The position numbers and the translations under genes are program-made. The notes under the pieces were generated by a model. That model had not been told where the DNA came from, searched no databases, and saw only the letters and a list, made by a program, of their open reading frames with translations. Shown here piece after piece: positions 45,158 to 57,970 of a stretch of 64,000 nt of DNA. The stretch comes from Tetranychus cinnabarinus (Eukaryota; Arthropoda; Arachnida; Trombidiformes; Tetranychidae): positions 7,085,501 to 7,149,500 of the forward strand of contig WHVY01000004.1 in the NCBI GenBank assembly GCA_022266195.1. Reading direction: 5' to 3'. Every line of letters begins with the position of its first letter. Positions within the stretch are counted from its first letter, which is position 1.

Positions 45158-45391
45158 CTTGTTCAAGACCAGAAAATAATTAATTACAATCATGTGGTAC
45201 ATTATCCTAAGCATCTTCTCCTGAGACAACTTGACGCCATGGGAAGAGTAAAACTTGAACATGATGAATGGGCTAGCAATGGTGATGACGATGACGATGA
45301 AGGTGGTTTACCTAAAAATGTTACCTTGATTCCAAAGTTTATCCAATATCCAGAGAAAACACACAAAAAAAGTGAAGGTTTGCATCTGTAG
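45158..45391 (+). CDS. Probable terminal exon of an unidentified gene
   Basis: A clean acceptor (pyrimidine tract then TTTATCTTTAG) is followed directly by an open frame of 77 codons ending in TAG at 45389-45391. A canonical AATAAA follows at 45491, 100 bases later. The product includes NHVVHYPKHLLLRQLDAMGR, an acidic Asp run, and a tail with KNVTLIPKFIQYPEK. I do not recognise the family, and the upstream exons were not found. Internal ATG codons exist (at 45239), so a stand-alone small protein is possible too. The splice signal, frame and poly(A) signal together make this better than chance, but codon use and conservation are untested. Confidence 0.42.
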   Translation, partial: LVQDQKIINYNHVVHYPKHLLLRQLDAMGRVKLEHDEWASNGDDDDDEGGLPKNVTLIPKFIQYPEKTHKKSEGLHL

Positions 45392-45490
45392 CAACGTTGT
45401 CTTGGGTTCATTGAATTTCCTTGGGATAATAAGAGACAACAGCGAGCTAATATTTAGTTCACCAAGATCATCTGATTCCATGATCAACTC

Positions 45491-45496
45491 AATAAA
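45491..45496 (+). promoter_or_regulatory. Poly(A) signal AATAAA after the exon at 45158
   Basis: A canonical hexamer 100 bases after the TAG, followed within 40 bases by further AATAAA-like words. It supports transcription termination on the plus strand here. Confidence 0.4.
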
Positions 45497-48400
45497 CTTT
45501 CATAAATCAAATATGAAATAAAATAAAATAAAAAGACACGAGTTAAATAATGTTATCTACTTTGATTTATTTTATCAGAACAAGTCTTCTTCTTTCCCTA
45601 TACAATCGACTAGTCTTGTCAATCAGATGGATCAGAGCCTCTATCAGATACTTTACCGTATCGAGAGTCATGAGATTTACTTGACTCTCTCTCCTTGTCG
45701 ATAGCCTGAGAATTGGGCGGTTCATGATGATAGGATGATGATGAGGAGAAGATGAAGATGGTACTGATGATGATGATGGCCTCTCTTCTCTCACTAACTG
45801 AGCCCCGGAGGTTCATTGGGTCACCGAACCCTAAGGGTATCTGATACCTTGACAAACCCCCAACTCTGATACAATCAACTTTTACATAGATTAACTTGGA
45901 GCACTTTTTCTCTGTGAGATAATCAAGGAAGCTTTAACTATTATCGCTTAGCGAATGATTAATATTATCTTATTGATTATTTTGTACATCAATTTTAATT
46001 TACAATTTAATGTCAATTTTCGTTTAAAATTGGCGCTCAACCGCGATTACAATGCAATTTTACAATCAACTGTCTTTAAGCAAGACTCTTGATTCAAGAC
46101 TCTTGATGTTATGTCGTCACTTTTATGCATCTCATTATTTAAATTGTATTTTTATCTGTTAATTAACGTCATTCCAATTATGTCCCCATCTTGGTAATAA
46201 ATTTAACTCAATCAGTCCCGTTAAATATCACTGATTGATAGGTTTAATGCGTATTATGGTTGTAAAATTTACACTTTCCTTCTTCTATATGGTTATGTGC
46301 TCTGGTGTGTTCATCAATATGGATGGAATCGATGTTCAACTTGGTTAAATATTATTGGCAATTTGAATAAAATGATTGGAATCAACTTAATTTTCCTTCT
46401 TTTATGCATAAATTTATTGGTCTGAATGACAGAAAAGTACTCATGATAACTTCGACCTTCAATAATGTCTAAGACAACTTTTTTTAGCCTCTATCAACGA
46501 TCCAATCAGACTTCAAGTCAAGGTAATCAGTTTTTTCATTCATATTCATATTTATATTTTCTTTTTTCTCTTTAAATTCATGATTATTTATTTCCAGTTA
46601 TTCTAGAAGCATGGAAGCTAAGAAAACGAAGATGAAATGGCAGCAAAAAAAAGATGGAAACCAGTGATTCAAGAGGAAAATTAAGCGGGAAAATGATCAA
46701 GATGGTGGTTACAGTGATGCTTACAGAAAGGTAAATTTCTGAAATTCACCTTCTGAAACTAATGAAACTTGATTCACTATAGAATCAACTTGAATCATGG
46801 AAACACATTTACATACATTTATATAAACTAATTGCTTGTCAATTCTTTTTCTTTTTTATTGTTTATCTTGTTCTTGATTTGGTTCAATATAATTATTAAC
46901 TAACTTCAACTATCAATCAGGTATGTTTTGTTGTTTTTTTTGAGTTTTTATTAAAACAAGTGCTATCACAGTTTATTAGTACTAATAGTAATATAAAAAG
47001 CCTTAAGATATTAACCAATTTTGTATTATTACTACATTATTAGTATCTAAAGTGATCGCAACTTAATTATCATCAGATTGTTGCTTTGTAATTGATTAAA
47101 CTTTTTTCTTTTCTTCATTCAGATAAATCTAAATTAATGCCTTTTCGATTGGATTGTAACCAGAGTTGCGTCACACAGTTTCATTATATTTGGTTTTTTT
47201 CGTTGCATTAAATCACAGATTGATTCAGTTTTCATCATCTTCTTTTTTGCTGCTTTTCATCCTCTTCATCTTCATCTTCAACCAGTTCGTAATTGTAATT
47301 CAAATGTTCAAATGTCAAGTTTCAATTTTAACATCAGTGGAATCGTCATTCTTTACGCATCCAACCTCTGATTACCACCGTAATATCTGATGAAATGTTT
47401 CAAATATTTTAAATTAAAAAGCCGCAGGCCCTGATGATCAGCTCAAAAGATAATTAACTTGCAATTAGCCACCTTACATCGCTATTATTTTATCATCCTT
47501 ATCATCCCAGTGATCCTCATTATCATAATCATTCTCGTGATATCAGTTATCCTGGAAACGTAAATTTCTATTTCTAAATTACATTGTATAATGTTGAATC
47601 ACTCGCCTACACTTTACCTGGTTAAGATTAATTTGTTCATTTCTCTTCTTTTTGTTCTAGTCTACGGGATTTGGTTTCATTCAACTTTTTCAACTGAAAT
47701 TCAACCTTTTCAATTATCTAATTGATTCCAGCTATCAAATTAACAAATGAACTAATCCTTGTTTTACAATCTAGATCAATATTTTGCTCTGTATTCAAAT
47801 CTCATCATGTAAATCACCAAGGAATCCTGGCGTAAAATATCAACTATTTCTATAATTATCAGAAGTAATTTATCGTTATTGGCTTTCTTTAATTCACTCC
47901 ATACAATGATTTTAAATTATTGAACTGATACATATTTAACAATCATTAAGACTCACTTTCAATCAATCGAAATTGATTTAAAATTGTAATGCAGAAATAT
48001 CAATAATATAAATAATATTCACCTCCTCAGGCTCAATCACTTTTGATTAGTCAAAAGTTTCGAATCAAAGTCTATACATCGAAATTATTCATTTATTCTC
48101 AATTTTATATTATAGTCAGTAATCAATCGATTTAGGAAAGCAATTGAAAATTCCATTTAATTTAAGAGTTAAAATGAATTATGTGGTTTAATAATCAACA
48201 AATTATCCGAAAGATCATTAATCATGGTAATCATAGAGTGCAATTATTATAGTTACATAACTCAAGAGCTTGTCAACGTTTTGTTCCAATTGATGAGGAT
48301 TCACATTGTGATAATAATTGGAATAAAGAGAGAGAGTTTATTTTAATTGTTAATCATTATTTTTATTTTATTTTTTCGAAAATCATTTTATTCTTTTGTT

Positions 48401-49469
48401 AAATTTTTAAAGTTAAATTTGGCCATTTCAAGATTGAGTTTCATTTTTGATTGTTAGTCATTAAAGCAGCCATTGAAGGTGGTTCTTTAAATAGATGATG
48501 AAGTTGACCATTGGGAGTTGATAAAACCTAATGGCATTAGCTTAACAAAATACATGTTGTTTGAGATTAAAATGTGAGGTTTTGGAGAGAAGCGATGAAC
48601 AATTAATTTAGGCATTTCAACAATTAGAATGAAGTGACATAAAAAACAAATTCAACAAAACTTTGGGACAAATTATACCTCATTTTGTGAGAAAAATTGC
48701 GAAGGTGAAAGTGAGAGGAAGAAAGAGCAGCAATAGCAGCGAAAAAAAGGAGGGAAAAGGCAAAATGATAGCTTTGGATACAATTAAAAAATGGATGAAA
48801 ATTAAGTATTGTAGAGGAGGCAAAAACAATTGCATGTATGAAAAAAAAGAGCTTAAAATGATTATGATAGAGCAATAAATAAAATGGGTTGAATGTAAAA
48901 AAAGGAGAAAGGAAACATTGAAAAAGGAGAAGGATGATGATTAAAACTGGAAAAAGGTGTCAATCACACAATCAGTGTTTTTTATACACAGTTGACGTCG
49001 GTGGTTAATTCATGGTTTTCTTGTGGTTTTCAGATCAATCTGTGTTAATATGCACCATGGTGAGACAGTTGGACTGGTAAGTTGATGTTTGATGCAAAAG
49101 TTGAACTCTTTGATTCTTCAATTTCCGAGCTTTAATCCTCTTTGGATATGCTTGGTTGTTTTATCTCTTTAGCTTTGTATTTCGGTAATTATATATTTAT
49201 ATATACTGTATCATGTATTAATATATATATATACTTATATATAGTATGACGGAAAGCTTGAGAGAATTGACTTCATTCAAATTAATCAAATTAAATAAAA
49301 ACCTAAATTAATCTAGTAGCTAATGTCATTGTTTATCAGGCTGGAGTAGGAGGTAAATTAAAATAGAAACAAAAGAAAAGAAAAAGAAAAGTAAAGTTAG
49401 ATTGATTGTTTAAAGATTTAGGGTAAGCTAATTGGTTAATTGGTTTCAAATAAATTGCAATGAATTAAT
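45497..49469. other. Long region without an identified gene
   Basis: About 4 kb. A relatively GC-rich patch at 45600-45870 is open in two minus-strand frames but shows no family. A spliced-looking segment at 46464-46731 hits a stop soon after the join. Pyrimidine-rich and ATC-repeat tracts occur near 47230-47290. The right end includes the ImpL2-like gene's 3' UTR. No gene is supported. Confidence 0.4.
49188..49246. repeat. AT dinucleotide microsatellite
   Basis: Two runs of (AT)n separated by ACTGTATCATGTATTA. It lies downstream of the ImpL2-like gene. Confidence 0.6.
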
Positions 49470-50578
49470 TTATACCTGCGATGGATATAAGAATGATTCA
49501 ATCTTGTCTTGGCCATATTGGTTTTCAGCAACACAGTAATAGCTTCCCATATCATCCCAAGTTACTTTTCTTATCAACAAATCACCATTGGATAGTATAT
49601 CGTATTTACCATCAACGGTGAATGGAGTTAATTCCCTACCATCAGAATTAATCCATTTAATCTGCGCTTCTGTTCTACCATCAGTACGGCAGAATAATAT
49701 CACTGGGGAATCCAAGTTTTCTATACGTGTATGTGTCCACATGGCTATTTGGGGCTTTTTTAATTCATTTGCAGTGCATTCAGTGTAAGATGAAAATGGT
49801 GATGACTTCAACGATGGTAGCACCTTGATTTGACTTTCAGCAATTATCTTTTCATGATTGTTATCAGCAACACAAGTGTACAATCCAGTATCCTCGGGTT
49901 TGACACAACCCAAGTATAATTTGGATCTAGTTATACTTAATCCGAGCTCAGGGGTTTCTGATGTATCAACAATATCTGAGTTGCCGTAAATAGCTTGATC
50001 GTCCTAATAATCACAATAATAATTCAAGAACAGAAAATAATAGTGTCAACAAATTAATCTAGTAAACTTGAAAATATCGAAAATGGACTATTTTAGCGCC
50101 AAGATAATCAACTAACGGTAAGATAATCTGAGAAAATAATTTCTAAAAATTGAAGTTAATGAAACTTACCATATTAATTCGTTGGCCGTTCTTAAGCCAG
50201 ATAATCTTAGGTGGCGGGCTGCCAGCAGCTTCACATTCTATCGTGTGTTTTTGTCCAGCAATTAAGATTAAATTACTTGCAGGTTCATGCTGCCAACGTA
50301 CATAAGGCTCTCGACGGCTTTTAACATGTTTTGGACGACTTTCCTGTTGATTATATTGTAAATGATGCAATATTAATAAATGATTTCTAAAGTGAAAATA
50401 TTTGCATACAAAACTAAAGCTTTCTGGATAGATGTTAAAGAAAATGAATAGAAATCAAATGAGGAAACTAGAAATTTTAAAAAATACTTACCGAGGCTGC
50501 TGATGAGTCCAGTTTTGGGTTGAAAGGTTTAGCTGCTGCTAAACTAATTATAACTAATACTATTAATCCGATAAACAT
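49470..50578 (-). CDS. ImpL2: Secreted two-Ig-domain protein, ImpL2-like
   Basis: ImpL2 is a secreted insect protein with two immunoglobulin C2-type domains that binds insulin-like peptides and dampens insulin signalling. Three exons (50578-50492, 50343-50170, 50003-49470) join in phase 0 and give 264 aa, close to the fly protein. Exon 1 is a signal peptide (MFIGLIVLVIISLAAA). The first Ig domain has IECEAAGSPPPKIIWLKNG, with its second Cys in DTGLYTC. A short linker contains YTEC. The second Ig domain starts at VILFC and ends DDMGSYYCVAENQYG, followed by FLYP, the order and spacing seen in ImpL2 and nematode ZIG proteins. The stop TAA directly follows a CAG|GTATAA that could act as a splice donor, so an extra 3' exon is possible. 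Insulin binding is inferred from the family, not shown. Confidence 0.88.
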
Positions 50579-53500
50579 AGTTGAGAATTTCTTTTTCAGA
50601 AACAGATCACAATTGAATAATAACAAATAACAAAATCCAAATAAAGTAGAAAGAAAACAATCGATGAATGTTGAATGATCTAATCAGATCAAAAAATGAC
50701 AAGTCAAGTCCGGATTAACACAAGAAGATCAACTGTTTTACCGCGCTTGTATTAACCAAGTTAGATAAAGAAAAAGGTGAAATATCTTTCAAAAAATAAA
50801 AACAAATCTCTTGATTAGAGAAACAATAACTTTAACGATAAAAGGTGACCAATGAGTCAATAAAATGTGTGGATTGAAAATTGTGATAAATAAAAAAATT
50901 GAAACAAAAAAGATCAGTTTAGCTGATGAAAAGGTTGTTTACAAGTTGAAAGGAATCGTCCAAATGATTCCGTTTGCGAAAAATCATCTCCCTTTAAACA
51001 TCCCTAGGGGAAGGAGAAAGAAGATAGTGAGAGAAAGGGAGAAAGATTGATAGAGGAAAAGAGAGTAAATTGGAAAGAGAATGATGAAAAATGATGATAA
51101 AACTGCAAAACCACGTGGATTATAGGGAGCAAGTGAGAGAGGCCGGTTTGATGAAAAGAGATGATGATGATGAAAATGTGTAAAGAAAGATGATTGCGCG
51201 AAAAGATAGCGAGGAAAAAGTGAGCATGAAAAAAGTCAGAAGATGAAGAGAAAGGTAAAGAAAGATAGAAAGAAGGTAACGAATAAGAGTTTAACTCGTC
51301 AGTGTCTTGATGATGATCATGTTGAGGATAGAATTGATTAAAAGAAGAAAAAGTAAAAAAAGACTTTCTTTTTTCTTCTTCTTTACATGAGCACTGAAAT
51401 ATTCACAGAATTGAAATCTGATTTCTTGAAAACAAGTTTGAAGGATCATGATTGATAACTGGCCTTTGTCTGTGGCATTTTTTGTTCAAATTAAAACACA
51501 GTTTATAGTTGAAGTCACCTTATTAGTAAGCAAGAGATAAGAAAATGAAAAACAAAAGAAAAGAAAAGAAAAGCAAAATTACAAAATGGCTTCACTTTTC
51601 TTAACCGCCATTAGTCCAAGTAACATTTGAGTAAACAAGAAACATGTCAGACGTTTCATCAACCATTACAAAACAGTGACAACTGAAAGTTATGTTAGAT
51701 TGATTGGACTTACATGATGTTGATATTTTTCGTGATCATTATTATGAAAAATAAAGGATAACTGGCCAGCGAAACCATCATTTAATCACTAAAAATTATG
51801 GTATTTTGTTTACAATCAAAATGTTTATTCCCTTAGGCTGTGATGGTTACTCTGTAAGAAATAAAAAATGGATTGTATTCCATTTCGCATCTCTCCTTTA
51901 GGCAAATCTCGTGAATTGCTTCAACACTATCCATCAATGTTACAAAGTCACTGCTTCGCCATCAATTTACTGATTAAGACCACTCATCATCAACAATCTG
52001 ACCATCAACAACACTATCGTAACTTGTGACTCTCTGTTTATTTGCGTGAATATCGTTTGGTTAGCCCTTTTTTACCAGATTGACCCTTTGGATTCACCAG
52101 GATTCAATCCAATGTGGATCCATTTGTGGATTAATCCAAGAAATGGAGGAAAGTAAATTCACTTTCCTGTTTCATCATTTTTTTGGTTTAATCGGGTCAT
52201 CAATTTATCATCATTCTTATCAACTTTTGTGAATCGTTTTTAGTTGTGACCTTAACACCTTGCAATCCACCTTCTTCCTCAGTTTTGGATTCAATTTATT
52301 GCCATGTAATCGAGCAACAACAAATCAGTGAAAAGGTTCCACTTTTAATCTTCAATTTTTCTTTTCTCTCATCTTGTGAAACATTTACCGATGCATCTAA
52401 GGAGGTCAACGAATCTCAGGGTCTGTCTTTTTATTATTGCACCTTGTTGGGACAACAAATTTGAAATAACATCATTTTTTGTGTCTAGAAAAATCAAGTG
52501 TCGTTTTAAATTTAATCAAGTGACACAGTGATTAACAATCTTACTTTTTTTTGCTCGTACGTGATAAAGCAAGCATACAAATTGAGGGTAACCATTAACA
52601 ACTATTTACTATGAGAGTCAACCTCGAATGGATTGAGATGAGATTTGTTTCATTTTTAATCGTAACCAGCAACAACTTGTATTAGGTAAAAGCCAACTTG
52701 TGATAAATCAAAAGGACAAAATAAACAATGATGATATGTTGATTGGAATGAGATTATTTTAATTGTTAAACTAACAAATGTTAGGCTGACACATCCATGA
52801 TAGTCACATATATAACATAAGTAAAATGTTTCCACCAAATTGACTAATATGATTACGTGCCTTCTCTCCCTCACTTGATATTAACCAATTCTTAATTGAC
52901 TGACAAATGATCAACCTTAACAATCAATCCAAATATTCATCTTATACTTTTCTGCAAGCTTAATGGAAAACTAATGGTTAATTTGGCACCGGTCATGATG
53001 ATGGTAATGATTAATGGTTCAATCAACACTAATATAATGTGGAAAAGTGAATTTCAATGTTCAATTAACAACAAAAAACACAACTGTTGCAAGTCTTAAC
53101 AGTTAACCAGTTCAACTTGAAAAATGTTGAAAAGCTTTTTTGATTACTTTGGGCTCAGCTGATGAATTTGCTAATTTATAATTTCTGTTATTAACCAATT
53201 ATACATGGTAATAATGATAATACTCAAGATGATGAAGGGGAAAAATGTTACAATTTTTGCTATAATAATGTTTAATCAGGCTAATATTAATTATGTTTGA
53301 CATTTAAAACAATCGGAAAAGATTTCCCCTTTGCATTTTCCAGTTAATTCCAATTGTACCTGTGAATTTACCATGATGAAATGATTGACGAAACATGATT
53401 CAAGTAAGTTACAATTCCCACTACCTGTGATTAAACTTTGAGGACACTTGAAAAAATGTTTCATGTTTCAATTGAATCAAGGACCCAATCTGATTAATAT

Positions 53501-56033
53501 CAAGAGATATCATCATTTATCGGGCTTTTCCTTCACTCCAAATACAACTTGAATTACCTGAATGCTCAATCACCAGCCTCACATCGTCAGTGCAAATTAT
53601 GGCCAACTAAACTCACACCTCTGGAAACATTTAATAATCTAATACAAGAAGGAAAATAATTAACTGATTAAAGTAAGATTAACGATATATTGATATTTCC
53701 CTAATCAAAATAATGTATCTAATTATGACAGTTACAAGCATTTAATCAACAAAAACTTGAATGACATAACCTAACATCATTTGGCATAATCAGTCAATGA
53801 ATATTGTTCAATTTAACTTGCAAGCAATCAATTTTTTCCTCCTTGGTTTAGATTACCATTTGTAATGTAAATTAAACTCACAATTGATCCTAAAATAATC
53901 AATAAATTGTGTAATTAGCTGTGTAAAAAGACGCAAGACTTTAACCTGAAAAAAAAGGAATTAGCTTTCACTTTGAATTAAAGTTAATTGAAAGACTGGT
54001 TTATTTGGGTTAATTATTTGGTTAACTATGTGTAAATTTATCAAGTTTCACTAATTGGGTTGACAATTGATTCTAGTTGCTCAAGAAATCTTTGGGTTGG
54101 ATTCAAGTTGACTTGGGTTGACTTAACCAGAATTGGGTTTAGTTTCACAGTCAACCTAAACTGACCATTGAGCCATTTTAAATGATTTAGATTGTGGACA
54201 AGTTTTAATTGAAATAACCTAATCAGTTGATGATCCTTTTAACAAGTATCAAGTTTGTTATAAAAAAAAGTATGATTTTGATTGGGAATATTTTTTTCCC
54301 TTCTCATCTCTAGTCATTTCCTGATGATGATAATAATTTGTTCACTTCGAAAATTCCATTAAAAATGATCTTGATGATGATGGTGATGGTTGATTATGAT
54401 TATGATGAGGACTGACTCCATTAAATTACATTGGACTAGAAAAAGGAAATATGTATCCATGTGATGTTAATTCAATTCACATGATGATGTATTATTGCTT
54501 ATGAAAAGATTCCTTCTCATCTTATCTTTCATTTTTATTTTTTAACAGGTTAAATAATGAATAAGGTTTTAATGATAATTGGTCAAACCAGATGACAATT
54601 AAAGTATATCAAGTGTAAACCGGATTACCAATCAACAAAGCCCCATGTGAGTATTTAGTTTGTTAATAGGAAAACAATAATCAGTTCTTGTCAGGGTTAC
54701 AGGAATCAACAGATTTACAATCGTTACTTTCATTTATATTTATAAATAATAACATTACATGTCTCAAGGTCCCAACCAAATATTGAATAAGTTCAAAAAT
54801 AGAAACATTAACTGATTTGATTTAACCAAAATAACTTGCTAATTAATGCTTCATGTTGTTGAGAGTTTAATCAAATGATTAATCAACCAGAAATGATCTT
54901 TCTAACCACAAATTTTGTTCATCTCATTACAGGTCTTTTTTTACATCTTACACGGTCTTTGGTCTTTCCCTGTCTTCTAGACCACTGGAAACTAGAATAA
55001 TCTTGATTAGCTGTTGATTGTTTGCCTTATTTCTGGTTAATCATTGATGGTCAGAGGAGCAATAACAAGCATCTGATGATCCCTTGAAAGTTGATTGAAT
55101 CGGCTTGGTTAATGTTCACTTGTTTTGATTGCAGCTTGAAATCAACTCTTGGATCAACCCTTGGATCAACCTTTGGATAAAATTTCATTCAATTCATCCA
55201 ATATTGGCTAGTTTTAATCATTTCTGTACGCAATTCAAACCATGTATTACAGATGTCATTTTATTGGTTAAACAAATTGTAATCCCAGCTAGCTAGGAAT
55301 CAATTGTTTCCAAGTACATCCAACGCTAACTGAATATTTCTGGTTCTTTTCATGTAAACTTAAAACAAAAGCTATTAGATAATCTTGAGTTAATCGTTTA
55401 ATCAATTAACCTACCACAGTGTTGATTATTGAAGATTTGATAGAATCTAAATTAAAAAGATTAGTAAAGTTAGCAATCTTTATGATTATAATCAAAGTTT
55501 GGATTCATCTCAATGTTTGGTTTGGATTGGGTTAGTTAACAATGATTGTTATTTTAGATGTTGCCATCCATTTGAAATTCATAAATTACAATGAAAAGCA
55601 TTAGCAACAATTTTTTTTTCTTACAATTAATGTTTTGTTTTAATCGTTAATGAAATTGACAACCTTCAAGGCACATGGATACATGGAATCAGATACAATT
55701 TTGGTGTATTTCCAATCTGTAATCATACAGATGTGGTTAGAAGAGTCAGATTACAAATTATATTTTAATAACAATTCCTAACAAATTTGGCTATTCAATC
55801 AGTAAACCGTTTACAAATTTACATTTTTTTTTGCTTTTCAATGGTAACTCTCATTTAACCGGTGCGCCATGAAAATGAATTGAAATTGTTGGAAATTTAC
55901 TTTGGTAATGCCAATTTAATGAGACCCATTGAAATTACAATCATCAACATGATGACTTGTTTTATCAAATTTAAAAAAGTAATGGAATAGGTTAAAACTC
56001 TATAAACAAATGACTGGGTTATTTTGTACAGGA
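50579..56033. other. Long intergenic region, no supported gene
   Basis: About 5.4 kb upstream of the ImpL2-like gene. Near 51000-51370 there is a strongly purine-rich block (GAAAG and GATGAT words). The open frames at 50865, 52246 and 52656 are short and show no family. The rest is AT-rich with AATCAATT-like words throughout. It could contain regulatory DNA for the ImpL2-like gene, but I cannot point to elements. Confidence 0.45.
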
Positions 56034-56495
56034 TCATGTGTTTGTTAAATGACTGAAATCATCTTGATACTTTTTCATATCATTCAAGACTTTGTCCAAT
56101 TTGGTGACTTTTCTTTGGCCCTGGTTGTTTCTTCTTTTGGGCCCTGCTTTAGGGAAATCATTGTACTTTTCGGGTTGCGGTTCCTCATCAAAATCAAATT
56201 GATTTGGCTCCATTGAACTAGGCTTGCTTTCATTTGGTTCAGCGATCTGCCTCTTTTCAACCAAGTTGTTTGAATGATCAGATGATGACCTTTTTTCTGG
56301 ACATATCCATTTCAGATCCACCAAGTTAGATGTTTCAATTTGTTTGTACAATGAAGATATTTTCAAACCGCTTGGTTCCCATAATTTGGTCCCACCAGGT
56401 TGATTAAATGGTATGATTAAATTGTTGGCTACATCATATAACTCCTCGTCGCTGCATTCAACCAGCCAATCCTCTTGATTGCTTGCATTGCCCAT
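56034..56495 (-). CDS. PAGR1: PAXIP1-associated glutamate-rich protein 1 homologue (PAGR1/PA1)
   Basis: PAGR1 is a small nuclear protein found with PTIP in the MLL3/MLL4 (KMT2C/D) histone H3K4 methyltransferase complex. A single exon from the ATG at 56495 gives 153 aa (human 254). Three conserved blocks appear in the human order: EDWLVECSDEELYD near the N-terminus, a central EPSGLKISSLYKQIE helix followed by LDLKW-like sequence, and NQFDFDEEPQP then TKLDKVLNDMKKYQDDF near the C-terminus. The polar linkers between them are shorter than in vertebrates. The gene is read divergently from MRPS10, with 292 bp between the start codons. Identification rests on motif order, since overall conservation of this family is low. 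Confidence 0.85.
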   Translation of the reverse strand: MGNASNQEDWLVECSDEELYDVANNLIIPFNQPGGTKLWEPSGLKISSLYKQIETSNLVDLKWICPEKRSSSDHSNNLVEKRQIAEPNESKPSSMEPNQFDFDEEPQPEKYNDFPKAGPKRRNNQGQRKVTKLDKVLNDMKKYQDDFSHLTNT

Positions 56496-56787
56496 TGCTC
56501 GGATTCCTGGACCTTGAGAAACACTAATTTAAAGTTAAAAATGACACAAAATGAAACAATTAACTCGATTAACGAGATTAAAAATAAACATTTGAAATTG
56601 AAAATTGATAGTTTATTTAGGTTGATAACAAAGATGGCGCTGTGGTCAAACATGTGTTTTCCAAAATTACGAATAATGTTAGCCAACCAAAATAAACTCT
56701 TTATTTGTTTTTAATTAAACAACTCTAAATCAGTTATTCAATTTGTTATTCGTTGTTTGTATAGTTTTTATATTGTATTGACCTGAA
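56496..56787. promoter_or_regulatory. Divergent promoter region shared by PAGR1 and MRPS10
   Basis: The start codons of the two genes face away from each other across 292 bp, which must hold both 5' UTRs and core promoters. No plain TATA box is seen at a consistent distance for either gene, as is common for housekeeping promoters. A GATGGCGC-containing stretch around 56630-56642 is the least AT-rich part. Confidence 0.5.
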
Positions 56788-57817
56788 ATGTCTTATTTAG
56801 TAGGACGCTCGAATCTATCATGTTTTTTTCGTTTGGCTTTAAAACCAAGATTATTGAGTGGGAACACAAACTTCATGTCGACCGATGCAAACAAGGTAAG
56901 TTTAAGTGATTTGTACCTTAATGGGTCTATTTATTTTATTTAACCTATTCTACTTTTCTTTTGTTTTCAGGTAGTTAGTGCAGATAAAACAGAGGAAACA
57001 GAGGATCTGGATGTCCTTTATAAAAAAATAGAACTTAAACTACAGGCTCATGATCCTCCAGTTTTACAATCCTACAAGAAATTTGTTTTAACTGTTTCTG
57101 AAGAGCTTGGAATTCCGTTGGTGAAAGCGTAAGTTTTTTTTCCTGATGATCAACTACAATATTCAACTCTCAGAACTATCTAATCATTCGTTATGGTATT
57201 TAATTAGCTAATTTTACTCCTAGAAACTCAATGAGTTTGATGAAAACAGCTCACATGTAGAATGTTGCTATGGAGATGTTACTATTTTAATATCGTTAAT
57301 TTGATTTACTAAATCTAAAAATCCATTCAAATTAGTTCTTAGTTGATTTATGAGATTTCCAGTAGTTGTCCAGTAGCTTCCTTTCCACTGTAATTTCACA
57401 TTGTCCAGATCAGGTTTCTGATGCGACTGGCTAATTGCAATGCAATAGAAATCTATTGTTATTTATCATGTTAATTGCTTTGTTAATAGCTAATTGCTTT
57501 TAAATTTGCAAATTCTAACATTTTCATTTTTAATCTTCATTATTTCAAATAGGGAGGAACCTTGGCGTCATATTCAAAGGAGACCACTTTTGAAATCGCG
57601 TTTCATCTACAAAGATCACAGAGCGGTGTATGAATTCAGGACATATTTCTTGAATATGCAATTCAAACATTTAACTGGTTCAACAGCAGATACATTTTTG
57701 GAGTATATAGAACGTAATCTTCCGGAAGGTGTTCATTTAGAAGTTGTTAAAACCGCATTATCGAAAATGCCGGATCATATTAATGCAAAAGAAGCTTTAG
57801 CTGCCGCTACAGAGTGA
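56788..57817 (+). CDS. MRPS10: Mitochondrial small ribosomal subunit protein uS10m (MRPS10)
   Basis: A component of the small subunit of the mitochondrial ribosome. Three exons (56788-56895, 56971-57128, 57553-57817) join in phases 0 and 2 and give 176 aa. Residues 1 to about 36 (basic, with RLALKPRLLSG) are a likely mitochondrial targeting sequence. The uS10 domain follows: DVLYKKIELKLQAHD, VLQSYKKFV, PLLKSRFIYKDHRAVYEFRT and then LTGSTADTFLEYIERNLPEG, which is the mitochondrial S10 signature. The C-terminus is short. The 424-bp second intron is among the longest found inside a gene here. The gene ends 153 bp from the stop codon of the convergent ABC transporter gene, and the two 3' UTRs probably overlap. 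Confidence 0.95.
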
Positions 57818-57903
57818 TATTCACTTTAATTAAATTATTTTCTTTTTTGTATAGTTACATACATAACAATGGCATTACAAAATTTCATTACATTAGTCAT
57901 AGT

Positions 57904-57909
57904 AATAAA
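57904..57909 (+). promoter_or_regulatory. Poly(A) signal AATAAA for MRPS10
   Basis: A canonical hexamer 87 bases after the MRPS10 stop, within the region between the two convergent stop codons. Confidence 0.4.
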
Positions 57910-57970
57910 AAAATATACAAATTTGTAGATTGTACAGCTATTAGATAATCTTTCATTTTAATCGGACACT

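Noticed and set aside
46464..46731. Spliced-looking pair of segments (ATG ... CAAG|GTAATC to TTTCCAG ... AAAG|GTAAAT)
   Set aside because: Joining them gives a stop after about 30 codons; at most a non-coding exon, with no further support.
48624..48878. Opposing open frames on both strands
   Set aside because: Arise from a purine-rich/pyrimidine-rich tract; no domain in either.
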